A stretch of 64,000 nt of DNA from Coprobacillus cateniformis (GTDB lineage: Bacteria; Bacillota_I; Bacilli_A; Erysipelotrichales; Coprobacillaceae), in assembly GCF_009767585.1 (NCBI RefSeq), contig NZ_WSNW01000001.1:2998041-3062040 (forward strand), read 5' to 3'. The position numbers were made by a program, and so were the translations under genes. The first letter of the stretch is position 1; each line of letters starts with the position of its first letter. A model generated the notes under the pieces. The model had not been told where the DNA came from and made no database searches. It was given only the letters and a program-made list of their open reading frames with translations. Of this stretch, positions 23,451-30,910 are shown in pieces.

Positions 23451-24729
23451 AAGCACCAGGCTTTCCTAATAATTGAAACATGTTCTTCTTATAGACTTCA
23501 ACACCAGGTTGATTAAATGGATTAACATCTAATAAATAAACTGACATTGCACATGCTTTTTCAAAGAAATAAACCATATAACCAAATGAATATGGAGTTA
23601 ATTCATCTAAAGTAATTTGAATATTTGGAACATTTCCAGTATTGACATGAGCATCAATAGTTCCTTCACAAGCTTTTTTATTGACATAATCAACTGTTTT
23701 TCCAGCTAAGTAATTTAAGTTATCTAAATTTCCTGCATCGCTAGGAATTTCTAAATCTGCAACTGGTTTTTCAATCTTAAAGATTGTTTCATATAAAACT
23801 TTTGTTCCTTCTTGAATGAACTGACCAAGTGAATGTAAATCAGTTGAGAAAGTTGCACTTGTTGGTAAAATTCCTTTACCTTCTTTACCTTCTGATTCTC
23901 CAAATAATTGTTTCCACCATTCAGCAACCATAGCCAATTGTAATTCATAAGTGACAAACATTTCGGCAGGGTATCCCTGTTTTGATAAAACTTGTCTTGC
24001 GACTGCGTATTGATAAGCATCATTTGCTGATAAATTAGGAGTATTGTATTTTTCTCTTGCATCAGCAGCACCTTTCATCATGGCATCAATATCAATTCCC
24101 GCCATTGCGATAGGGAATAAACCAACTGCAGTTAGGACAGAATAGCGTCCTCCCACATCATCAGGCACAACGAATGTTGTATATCCTTCATTGTTAGCTA
24201 GTGTTTTTAATGCACCTTTTTCTTTATCAGTTGTTGCAACAATTCTTCTTTGTGCAACATCTTTTCCTTTTGTTGTTTCTAATAAATCTTTAAAGATTCT
24301 AAATGCAATAGATGTTTCTGTTGTTGTTCCTGATTTAGATATAACATTAATCGCAAATTCTTTATCTTTTACATATTCTTTAACTTGAGCTAAATAGTTA
24401 GAAGAAAATGTATTTCCAACATAAATAATTTGAACATCATTTGTAGGAAATAATCCGTTTATTGCTTCAATAGCAGCTCTTGCTCCTAAATAAGATCCAC
24501 CAATTCCACAAACTAATAAAACATCTACTTCTTTTCTAAGTTCTGCTGCTTTGGCTTTGATTGCTTCAGCTTCGGCTTTGTCATAATTAACAGGTAAATC
24601 AACCCAACCTAAAAAATCATTACCTTTACCAGTTTTGTTATGGATCATATCATGAATAGAAGCAACTTGTTCTTTATATGTATCCATATTTTCAGCTAAT
24701 TTTGCTTTTGATAAATCAACTTTAATCAT
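23449..24729 (-). CDS. pgi: Glucose-6-phosphate isomerase
   Basis: A 426-residue enzyme converting glucose 6-phosphate to fructose 6-phosphate in glycolysis. The sugar-isomerase signatures are clear: VLLVCGIGGSYLGARAAIEA, NVISKSGTTTETSIAFR, and VDYVNKKACEGTIDAHV near the end. The length fits the shorter Gram-positive type (about 430-450 residues). ATG 24729 is used because GGAGGAAG lies just upstream; the frame is open to 24765. The start overlaps the stop of the S1-domain gene by 4 bp, so both are translated from one message. A perfect terminator follows. Confidence 0.96.
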   Translation of the reverse strand: MIKVDLSKAKLAENMDTYKEQVASIHDMIHNKTGKGNDFLGWVDLPVNYDKAEAEAIKAKAAELRKEVDVLLVCGIGGSYLGARAAIEAINGLFPTNDVQIIYVGNTFSSNYLAQVKEYVKDKEFAINVISKSGTTTETSIAFRIFKDLLETTKGKDVAQRRIVATTDKEKGALKTLANNEGYTTFVVPDDVGGRYSVLTAVGLFPIAMAGIDIDAMMKGAADAREKYNTPNLSANDAYQYAVARQVLSKQGYPAEMFVTYELQLAMVAEWWKQLFGESEGKEGKGILPTSATFSTDLHSLGQFIQEGTKVLYETIFKIEKPVADLEIPSDAGNLDNLNYLAGKTVDYVNKKACEGTIDAHVNTGNVPNIQITLDELTPYSFGYMVYFFEKACAMSVYLLDVNPFNQPGVEVYKKNMFQLLGKPGA

Positions 24730-25103
24730 AATTCTTCCTCCTGTGTTATGCCTATGGTTATCCATTCAGGCAATTTCTCTTTTAATGGACTAAATCCTAA
24801 AGGTGTTTCTTGTATCTTTTCTCTTTGACTCTTATAAGCTCTTTTGTACTTTCTTTTGGCTGAATGCATTGCTTTTAAAGATAGTTTGGCTTGATGAGTA
24901 ACTTCATCAATATCAATAACTTTTACACGAATGCTTTCCCCAACATGGACAAAGCTTTCTACACTTCTGACAAACTTATCAGAAATTTCTGAAATATGAA
25001 TCAAGCCTGATGAATGATCAGGTAAAGATGCAAAAGCACCATAAGGTTGAATTCCAGTAATGGTTACATCAATAATGTCACCGACTTTAACGCGATGTTC
25101 CAT
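24726..25103 (-). CDS. S1 RNA-binding-domain protein (YugI/GSP13-like)
   Basis: A 125-residue protein. Residues 1-75 are a single S1 domain: KVGDIIDVTITGIQPYGAFASLPDHSSGLIHISEIS ... VHVGESIRVKVIDID. The tail is basic, then acidic (RKYKRAYKSQREK ... TQEEEL). It resembles Bacillus YugI (general stress protein 13), which associates with ribosomes. Start ATG 25103 has GGAGGG 6-7 bp upstream; the frame extends to 25142 without a site. Coupled to pgi downstream by a 4-bp overlap. Divergent from nfu across a 125-bp spacer. Confidence 0.85.
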   Translation of the reverse strand: MEHRVKVGDIIDVTITGIQPYGAFASLPDHSSGLIHISEISDKFVRSVESFVHVGESIRVKVIDIDEVTHQAKLSLKAMHSAKRKYKRAYKSQREKIQETPLGFSPLKEKLPEWITIGITQEEEL

Positions 25104-25194
25104 TTCTAGCCCTCCAATCAAGGTGATTATATCACAATTCACTTTTACAATAAAGTCAAAAGATAGTCATGTGACTTTTATATTTTGAAATTTA

Positions 25195-25203
25195 TGGTAT
25201 AAT
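25195..25203 (+). promoter_or_regulatory. Extended -10 promoter for nfu-mscL
   Basis: TGG followed by TATAAT at 25198-25203, about 26 bp before the nfu start. No good -35 hexamer at 17 bp. Confidence 0.55.
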
Positions 25204-25228
25204 ATGTAGACGTGAAGGAGGAGTATCC

Positions 25229-25453
25229 ATGAATCAAGAAGAAGAAATTAAAAAAGTTATCCATAAATTGAGACCATATTTACAAAGAGATGGTGGAGAT
25301 ATTGAATTTATAAAGTTTGAAGACGGAATTGTTTATGTCCAGATGCATGGAGCCTGTGCTGGATGTACAATGCTTGATGCAACTCTTAAAGATGGTGTTG
25401 AACAAATCTTAATTGAAGAAGTCCCTGGTGTTCTAGAGGTACAAGCGATTTAA
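25229..25453 (+). CDS. NifU-like (Nfu) Fe-S scaffold protein
   Basis: A 74-residue protein that is a single NifU C-terminal domain: LRPYLQRDGGDIEFIKF then the cluster-binding GACAGCTMLDATLKDGVE with CxxC at residues 43 and 46. It carries a labile 4Fe-4S cluster shared between two monomers and passes it to apo-enzymes. GAAGGAGG precedes ATG 25229. Its stop overlaps the mscL start by one base (TAATG), so the two are co-translated. No SUF genes are in view. Confidence 0.92.
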   Translation: MNQEEEIKKVIHKLRPYLQRDGGDIEFIKFEDGIVYVQMHGACAGCTMLDATLKDGVEQILIEEVPGVLEVQAI

Positions 25454-25866
25454 TGAAAAAATTGATAAGTGAATTTAAAGAGTTTGCAGTTAAGGGAAAT
25501 GTAATTGATATGGCAGTTGGTGTCATTATTGGGAGTGCTTTTGGTAAAATTGTCTCGTCACTTGTCAATGATATCATTATGCCGATTGTGACTCTGATGA
25601 CTGGTGCAACTGATTTTTCTGGACTTTCTATTGTTTTGAAGGAACCCGTTGATGGAAGTCAGGGAATTTCTTTAATGTATGGAAGTTTTCTGCAGAATGT
25701 TATTGATTTTTTAATTATTGCCCTTGTTATTTTTTTGATGTTAAAGTTTATAGTGAAGATATCTTCATTGCGACAAAAGGAAGAGAAAGAAGATATGAGG
25801 GAAGAAAAAGGACCAACGACTGAGGAATTACTTATTGAAATTAGGGATTTGTTAAAAGAAAAATAA
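25453..25866 (+). CDS. mscL: Large-conductance mechanosensitive channel
   Basis: A 137-residue inner-membrane channel that opens on hypo-osmotic shock. The N-terminal helix and TM1 (EFKEFAVKGNVIDMAVGVIIGSAFGKIVSSLVNDIIMP) are the MscL signature; TM2 is FLQNVIDFLIIALVIFLMLKF; the cytoplasmic tail ends in EELLIEIRDLLKEK, which forms the pentameric bundle. The ribosome binding site lies within the end of nfu. Confidence 0.97.
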   Translation: MKKLISEFKEFAVKGNVIDMAVGVIIGSAFGKIVSSLVNDIIMPIVTLMTGATDFSGLSIVLKEPVDGSQGISLMYGSFLQNVIDFLIIALVIFLMLKFIVKISSLRQKEEKEDMREEKGPTTEELLIEIRDLLKEK

Positions 25867-25906
25867 AATTGAGACAAATTTGAGAAAAATTGTCAAAAAT
25901 ATGTGT

Positions 25907-25912
25907 TATAAT
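25907..25912 (+). promoter_or_regulatory. Extended -10 promoter before the 41-aa gene and metK leader
   Basis: TGT immediately before TATAAT (25907-25912) gives an extended -10. About 110 bp of leader separates it from the small gene at 26027; a short hairpin CTCT/AGAG lies near 25930. It is the only clear promoter I see before the metK riboswitch. Confidence 0.5.
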
Positions 25913-26026
25913 CTTATTGTGTGAAAATATCTCTTGATTTATAGAGAGTGTTCGCATATAATGTAAAAAGTCTTGATTTGTAGAATAATGTCTCCTTTTT
26001 AGGGATAAACTATAAGAGGTGATGTT

Positions 26027-26152
26027 ATGAATACAAGAAAACAGGAGCAGTTAAAAATAGCTGCAATACTATATGATTTAGGATTGGATATGGAACTTAT
26101 AGAAGCTATGACATCCTTGGATCATGATGAATTAACAAAATTTTATCAATAA
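26027..26152 (+). CDS. 41-residue protein encoded just before the metK riboswitch, unknown
   Basis: ATG 26027 preceded by AAGAGGTGAT. The product starts MNTRKQEQLKIAAILYDLGL and ends DHDELTKFYQ. It is acidic and helical, and the second half (LGLDMELIEAMTSLDHDELTKFY) has the rhythm of a short helix-turn-helix or of the C-terminal helices seen in many small Firmicute proteins. No family is known to me. The stop lies 6 bp before the riboswitch P1 stem, so the two could be on one transcript. Confidence 0.55.
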   Translation: MNTRKQEQLKIAAILYDLGLDMELIEAMTSLDHDELTKFYQ

Positions 26153-26158
26153 TAGAAG

Positions 26159-26290
26159 CTCTTATTCAGAACCACGAGATGAGGATCGACGAAGTGGTGG
26201 CAACCCTTAATAAAGAAGGTGCCTGACCTAGCAAGTTTACTTGAACAATAAGAGGAAGCCTTAAAGCTTTCCTCTTGAAAGCTTTTTTTA
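26159..26290 (+). promoter_or_regulatory. SAM-type riboswitch with transcription attenuator, before metK
   Basis: P1 is CTCTTATT (26159-26166) with AATAAGAG (26247-26254). Inside are GGCAACC and GGTGCC, the conserved SAM-binding core of the SAM-I clan, and CAAG/CTTG for P4. P2 appears to be ACCAC/GTGGT with an 18-nt loop and no obvious kink-turn, which is nearer the SAM-IV or SAM-I/IV variants than standard S-box RNAs. Terminator: AAGCTTTC (26264-26271), loop CTCTT, GAAAGCTT (26277-26284), T run. Antiterminator: AAGAGGAAGC, which includes the 3' half of P1, with GCTTTCCTCTT. Ligand binding should stabilise P1 and allow termination before metK. The class assignment is less sure than the element itself. 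Confidence 0.85.
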
Positions 26291-26314
26291 TTGAATGTGG
26301 GAGGAAAGAAAAGA

Positions 26315-27457
26315 ATGGAAAAAATACTGTTTACATCTGAATCGGTTTCAGAAGGGCATCCAGACAAAGTTTGCGATCAGATTAGTGATGCAATTTTGGA
26401 TGCATGTTTAAAGGAAGACCCTTATTCAAGGGTTGCTTGTGAATGCTTCACAACAACTGATTTATTAGTTATTGGTGGAGAAATTACTACCAATGCTAAA
26501 GTCAATTATGAAGAGATTGCAAGAGGGGTTTTAAGAAAAATTGGTTATACAAGTGCTGATTTAGGAATTGATTGTGATAATTGTCGTGTTGAAGTTGTGA
26601 TGGATAGTCAATCAAGTGATATTGCTTTAGGAACAAATGTTGAAGTTGGTGGTGCAGGAGACCAGGGCATCATGTTTGGGTTTGCTTGTAATGAAACAGA
26701 AGGATATATGCCTTTGCCTGTTTCTATTGCTCACCATTTGGTTCGTTATGCAACAGAAAAAAGACATGCTGGTGAATTCAAATGGGCTCGTCCTGATATG
26801 AAATCTCAGGTAACTGTTGATTACACTGATCCAATGCAACCTCGTATTGATACAATCTTGATGTCTATTCAACATGATGATGATTTTAATGAAGTGGAGT
26901 TTAAAGATTATATTCAAAATGTGATTATGAAAGAAGTAGTCAAAAAATATGATATGAACACCGATTATAAAGTTTATATCAATCCTACAGGACGCTTTGT
27001 CATTGGTGGTCCTCATGGAGATACTGGATTAACAGGAAGAAAGATTATTGTTGATACATATGGAGGTTCTGCTCGTCATGGTGGTGGAGCATTTTCTGGA
27101 AAGGATCCATCTAAAGTAGATAGAAGTGCAGCGTATATGGCAAGATATATGGCTAAAAATATTGTTGCTGCTGGATTATGTGATAAGGTTGAAATTCAAT
27201 TGTCTTATGCTATTGGTGTTCAAGAACCAACCAGTGTATTTGTTGAAACATATGGAACTGAAAAGATTTCCAAAGATTGTATTTTGAAAGCGATTCAATC
27301 TGAATTTAATTTAACACCACAAGGGATTATTGAAACACTTCAATTGCTAAGGCCGATTTATTCTCATACGGCTGTTTATGGACACTTTGGAAGAGGTGAT
27401 TTAAACTTACCTTGGGAGAATTTAGATAAAGTTGAAGATTTAAAAAAATATTTATAA
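26315..27457 (+). CDS. metK: S-adenosylmethionine synthetase
   Basis: A 380-residue enzyme making SAM from methionine and ATP. Signatures: FTSESVSEGHPDKVCDQISDAILDA at the N-terminus (catalytic H15, D17), GGAGDQGIMFGFA, and GGGAFSGKDPSKVDRSAAY. The start is ATG 26315, about 10 bp after GGAGG; the frame opens upstream to 26291 but lies in the riboswitch expression platform. Regulated by the SAM-type riboswitch, which gives end-product control. Confidence 0.97.
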   Translation: MEKILFTSESVSEGHPDKVCDQISDAILDACLKEDPYSRVACECFTTTDLLVIGGEITTNAKVNYEEIARGVLRKIGYTSADLGIDCDNCRVEVVMDSQSSDIALGTNVEVGGAGDQGIMFGFACNETEGYMPLPVSIAHHLVRYATEKRHAGEFKWARPDMKSQVTVDYTDPMQPRIDTILMSIQHDDDFNEVEFKDYIQNVIMKEVVKKYDMNTDYKVYINPTGRFVIGGPHGDTGLTGRKIIVDTYGGSARHGGGAFSGKDPSKVDRSAAYMARYMAKNIVAAGLCDKVEIQLSYAIGVQEPTSVFVETYGTEKISKDCILKAIQSEFNLTPQGIIETLQLLRPIYSHTAVYGHFGRGDLNLPWENLDKVEDLKKYL

Positions 27458-27477
27458 GCTCCAGTCGGAGCTTTTTG
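27457..27477 (+). terminator. Terminator of metK
   Basis: AGCTCC, loop AGTC, GGAGCT, then TTTTT (27457-27477). Confidence 0.9.
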
Positions 27478-27549
27478 ACTTTTTTACATAATAGGAGTGT
27501 AATTTACCCAAAATTAATGTATAATATAAGTATCAAAGGAGGAATATTT

Positions 27550-28080
27550 ATGAAAATCATTGTAAGAGGAAAAAACATTGAATTGACTGAAGGAATTGAA
27601 TCTAAAATCAACAAAAAGTTAAACATGTTAGATAAATATTTTATCATGAGTGACAATGTTGAAGCAAAAGTCTTAATTAGAACTTATCCTTTAGGTCAAA
27701 AAATCGAAGTCACAATTCCAACTGAATATGTATTATTAAGAGCTGAAGTTGTTGATCAAGATCTTTACAATGCCATTGATTTAGTTATTGACAAATTAGA
27801 AGGACAAATTAGAAAGTACAAAACAAGATTGAGCAGAAAATCTAAAGATAATAAACTCGCATTCAACATTGCTTCTATTGTACCTTTAGAAGATCAGGAA
27901 GAAGATATTGTTGTAAAAACAAAAACAATTAGTCCAAAACCTATGGATATGGAAGAAGCTATTATGCAAATGGAATTAATTGGACATTCATTTTTTGTTT
28001 ATAGAGACACTGAAACAAATTTAATTAGTGTTGCTTATAAACGCCATGATGGTGGATACGGATTGATTGAAACAGAATAA
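27550..28080 (+). CDS. hpf: Ribosome hibernation promoting factor, long form
   Basis: A 176-residue protein. Residues 1-100 form the S30AE/HPF domain (MKIIVRGKNIELTEGIESKI ... KVLIRTYPLGQKIEVTIPT ... DLYNAIDLVIDKLEGQIRKYK); residues 120-176 are the C-terminal dimerisation domain (KTKTISPKPMDMEEAIMQMELIGHSFFVYRDTE). The long form pairs two 70S ribosomes into inactive 100S dimers in stationary phase. AAAGGAGG precedes ATG 27550, and TATAAT lies at 27521-27526. A bidirectional terminator follows. Confidence 0.95.
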   Translation: MKIIVRGKNIELTEGIESKINKKLNMLDKYFIMSDNVEAKVLIRTYPLGQKIEVTIPTEYVLLRAEVVDQDLYNAIDLVIDKLEGQIRKYKTRLSRKSKDNKLAFNIASIVPLEDQEEDIVVKTKTISPKPMDMEEAIMQMELIGHSFFVYRDTETNLISVAYKRHDGGYGLIETE

Positions 28081-28086
28081 ACAATA

Positions 28087-28111
28087 AAGACCCTCATTCA
28101 GGGTCTTTTCT
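28087..28111. terminator. Bidirectional terminator between hpf and the radical SAM gene
   Basis: AAGACCCT (28087-28094), loop CATTC, AGGGTCTT (28100-28107), T-rich on both strands. Confidence 0.85.
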
Positions 28112-29086
28112 TATGCAACAAAGGGGAATATCAGCATTTTTAATGTTTTCTTTAGTGAGATAGCTCCCTTGAAATATATTCTTTTCTTTCATGAGTTTAT
28201 CAATATCATTTAATATTGTTACTTTTTTTATTGACCAAAGTGGTTCCACCAAGTCTTGTATAGGTGCGTCGCCAGTTAATCGTTCCACAACAATATGTTC
28301 AGGAATATAAGCAAGCTGTTCTACAACTAAGGATATATATTCATCTCTTGAGAGGAGGGGGAATGGTTTGCTTTCATATATATGATGAAGAATTGTGTTT
28401 TTGAGGATAAAGAGATTATGAATTTTGATACCTTGAATATCTAATTGTCCTACTGCTTTGGCAGTTTCTAACATCATTTTTCTGGTTTCATAAGGAAGCC
28501 CATTGATAATATGGACACAAACATCAATTTTTCGGTTACGCAAACGAGACAGCCCATCTAAAAAAGTTTGATAGTCGTGCCCACGATGAATAAATTGTCC
28601 TGTCTGATTATGAATTGTCTGTAAACCCAGTTCAATGTAAAGATCACATTTTTGAGATAACTCATAAAGATAATCACAGACATCTTCATTTAAGCAGTCA
28701 GGACGTGTAGCAATGGCCAAACCAACAACGTCTTTTTGTTGAAGAAAGGGCTCAAATGTTGCTTTAAGCTGTTTAACAGGTGCATAGGTGTTGCTGTTGG
28801 CTTGAAAATAAGCAATAAATTGACAGTCAGGCCATTTACGACGCATCATAGCAGAGACATTTTCAAATTGTTTCTGTAAAGAATCGTGAACATTACCAGC
28901 AAAATCACCAGAGCCACTGTCAGAACAAAAAATACACCCACCAAAGCCACGAGTTCCATCTCTGTTTGGACAGGTAAAACCTGCGTTTAAGGACACTTTT
29001 GCAATTTTTTGTTTGTATTTATTTTTTAAAAAATAGTTATATGTATGATAACGCTTGTTATCAAATGAGTAAGGAAAAGTATTCAT
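28094..29086 (-). CDS. TIGR01212-family radical SAM protein (YtqA)
   Basis: A 330-residue radical SAM enzyme. The cluster motif is spaced unusually, C-x11-C-x2-C in FTCPNRDGTRGFGGCIFC, followed by SDSGSGDFAG, which is characteristic of the TIGR01212/YtqA group, related to Elp3. Other blocks: FQANSNTYAPVKQLK, ATRPDCLNEDV, YIELGLQTIH. Its substrate is not known; tRNA or rRNA modification has been suggested for the family. I use ATG 29086; a GTG at 29098 is in frame. The start region lies in a perfect 10-bp palindrome. Confidence 0.85.
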   Translation of the reverse strand: MNTFPYSFDNKRYHTYNYFLKNKYKQKIAKVSLNAGFTCPNRDGTRGFGGCIFCSDSGSGDFAGNVHDSLQKQFENVSAMMRRKWPDCQFIAYFQANSNTYAPVKQLKATFEPFLQQKDVVGLAIATRPDCLNEDVCDYLYELSQKCDLYIELGLQTIHNQTGQFIHRGHDYQTFLDGLSRLRNRKIDVCVHIINGLPYETRKMMLETAKAVGQLDIQGIKIHNLFILKNTILHHIYESKPFPLLSRDEYISLVVEQLAYIPEHIVVERLTGDAPIQDLVEPLWSIKKVTILNDIDKLMKEKNIFQGSYLTKENIKNADIPLCCIRKDPE

Positions 29087-29110
29087 TATAATCACCAAAT
29101 GTGATTATAA
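29086..29110. promoter_or_regulatory. Perfect palindrome at the start of two divergent genes
   Basis: TTATAATCAC (29086-29095), CAAAT, GTGATTATAA (29101-29110): ten-base arms. It covers the start codon of the radical SAM gene and lies 16 bp before the ABC gene start. Each arm includes a TATAAT-like -10 (plus strand 29087-29092; minus strand 29104-29109), so it may be a face-to-face promoter, an operator, or an RNA hairpin. Confidence 0.55.
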
Positions 29111-29126
29111 CACAAAGGAGGATATG

Positions 29127-30908
29127 ATGTTAGAATTAAAACATATTTCGAAAAGTTTTCATGATCATCTCATTTTAGACGACATCTCAATAAAGTTGCC
29201 AGATACTGGACTGATTGGTATTCAGGGATCAAGTGGGTGTGGGAAGAGTACGTTATTATATATTATAGGTATGTTAGATGGGAATTTTGAAGGTGAGATA
29301 TTATATGATCATCAAATCATCGATAATCGTGAAGATTTTATTCGTCAACATGTTTCTTATATGATGCAAAATAAAGATTATGTTCCTTCTTTGACAGTTA
29401 AAGAAAATATTATTTTATCGTGTCAAGTGAGTGAACTGTCATATTCTTCTCAACAGTTGAAAAAAATTGTCACTCAATTAGGTATTCAAGACTTCATGAA
29501 TCAATATCCATCACAACTTTCTGGTGGGCAGCTTAAAAGAGTTTCTATTGCAAAAGCACTGTTAAAAGATTCATCAATTATCCTATGTGATGAGCCAACA
29601 GGAGCATTGCATGCTTCACAAGCTCAAGAAGTGATGAAACTTTTACAAACAATATCACAAGACGCTTTGGTCATTATTGTTTCCCATGATCCAGTTTTAC
29701 TTAAAGATTATTGTGATTGTGTTCTGACTCTCAAGAAAGGGAAATTAAATCGAAAAGTTATTAAAAATAAGGCAACTTTATGTAAGGAGAAAAAACATCG
29801 TTTGTATTCGCTATGGTTTTATCCAATTCGTCAATTTATATATCAAAGAAACAAGCTTTTGTTTCTTTTTTTATTTCAATGGATTGTTATTGTGGCCTTT
29901 TTTATTATTGTGACAGCTATGAATGGAGTATTTGATGCGATTGAAGAAAGTGAGAAAGGATCAGTGTGTGTCAATATGATGACGATTGAGAATAAATCTG
30001 GAGAAGTTTTTAAAGAGTTGGTAAGTCATCAAGGTACAAAGGAGGTCACATATGATTATCATTTAGAACGGTTAAATATTTCTTCTCAGCAAAAAGAAGT
30101 GAATTGTCTCATTTCTTTTCTTCCTCATCAAACATCTCATATTCTTTTAAAGAGTGGAAGATTACCCAAGGATGATCATGAGATTGTTGTGAGCGAAAGT
30201 TTATTTCATAATCTATCTGGTAATAGGAATCTTCATTGGGAATATCAAAGTTTTCAACAAGATATTCATATTGTTGGAGTATTAGAAGACTCTTTTTTTA
30301 GTCAAGATGAATTGTATTGTTCACCTAAGGTAAAGGAAAAAATTGATATGTTAAAAAATGAATATGCTTTATTGGTTGAAGCTCAAAGTGGTAAAAATCG
30401 TTATCTTTATAATAAGTTTAATCAATCTTATTTTGTTTATAGTGATGTTTTAGAAAGAGTTGAAAATTATCAGGCTTTATTAAGTCTTGCTCGAATGATT
30501 GCATATGTTTTTATTGGTATTAGTTTTGTCATATCATTATTATTAATTATGATTGTTGAATCAACAATCTATGTAGAACGTCAACATGATGTTGCTTATT
30601 TGTTATCACTTGGATTAAAGAAACACCAGTTATTGTTTCTATCTATAGGGGAAGCGATATGTGTAGGTGGGGTGATTTCAATTGGTGGATGTTTGTTGTC
30701 TTTGCTTGTTTATTACTATATCAACCAGGTTTACCACATATCACAATATATTCATTTTGAACTGAAGTTACATAAAATCATATTTTGTCAATGGGATTTG
30801 TATGGAATTATTTTTTTAGCTTATTTTTTCATGTGTATATTAGGAATATTAGTACCTATGAAAAAGATGATAACAACTGATATGATTGATGTTTTGAGGG
30901 AGGAATAG
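29127..30908 (+). CDS. ABC transporter with fused ATPase and FtsX-like permease (first of pair)
   Basis: A 593-residue fusion. The N-terminal 220 residues are an ABC ATPase of the MacB/LolD group: Walker A GSSGCGKST, signature LSGGQLKRV, Walker B IILCDEPTGALH, switch H in IVSHDP. A first membrane helix follows (FLFLFQWIVIVAFFIIVTAM), then an outer domain of about 200 residues, then three helices at the C-terminus, the MacB/FtsX permease plan. Such fusions act in export or envelope stress sensing. ATG 29127 is 5 bp after AAAGGAGG; ATG 29124 is also possible. The next gene is a paralogue, so the two likely make a heterodimer. Confidence 0.85.
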   Translation: MLELKHISKSFHDHLILDDISIKLPDTGLIGIQGSSGCGKSTLLYIIGMLDGNFEGEILYDHQIIDNREDFIRQHVSYMMQNKDYVPSLTVKENIILSCQVSELSYSSQQLKKIVTQLGIQDFMNQYPSQLSGGQLKRVSIAKALLKDSSIILCDEPTGALHASQAQEVMKLLQTISQDALVIIVSHDPVLLKDYCDCVLTLKKGKLNRKVIKNKATLCKEKKHRLYSLWFYPIRQFIYQRNKLLFLFLFQWIVIVAFFIIVTAMNGVFDAIEESEKGSVCVNMMTIENKSGEVFKELVSHQGTKEVTYDYHLERLNISSQQKEVNCLISFLPHQTSHILLKSGRLPKDDHEIVVSESLFHNLSGNRNLHWEYQSFQQDIHIVGVLEDSFFSQDELYCSPKVKEKIDMLKNEYALLVEAQSGKNRYLYNKFNQSYFVYSDVLERVENYQALLSLARMIAYVFIGISFVISLLLIMIVESTIYVERQHDVAYLLSLGLKKHQLLFLSIGEAICVGGVISIGGCLLSLLVYYYINQVYHISQYIHFELKLHKIIFCQWDLYGIIFLAYFFMCILGILVPMKKMITTDMIDVLREE

Positions 30909-30910
30909 AT

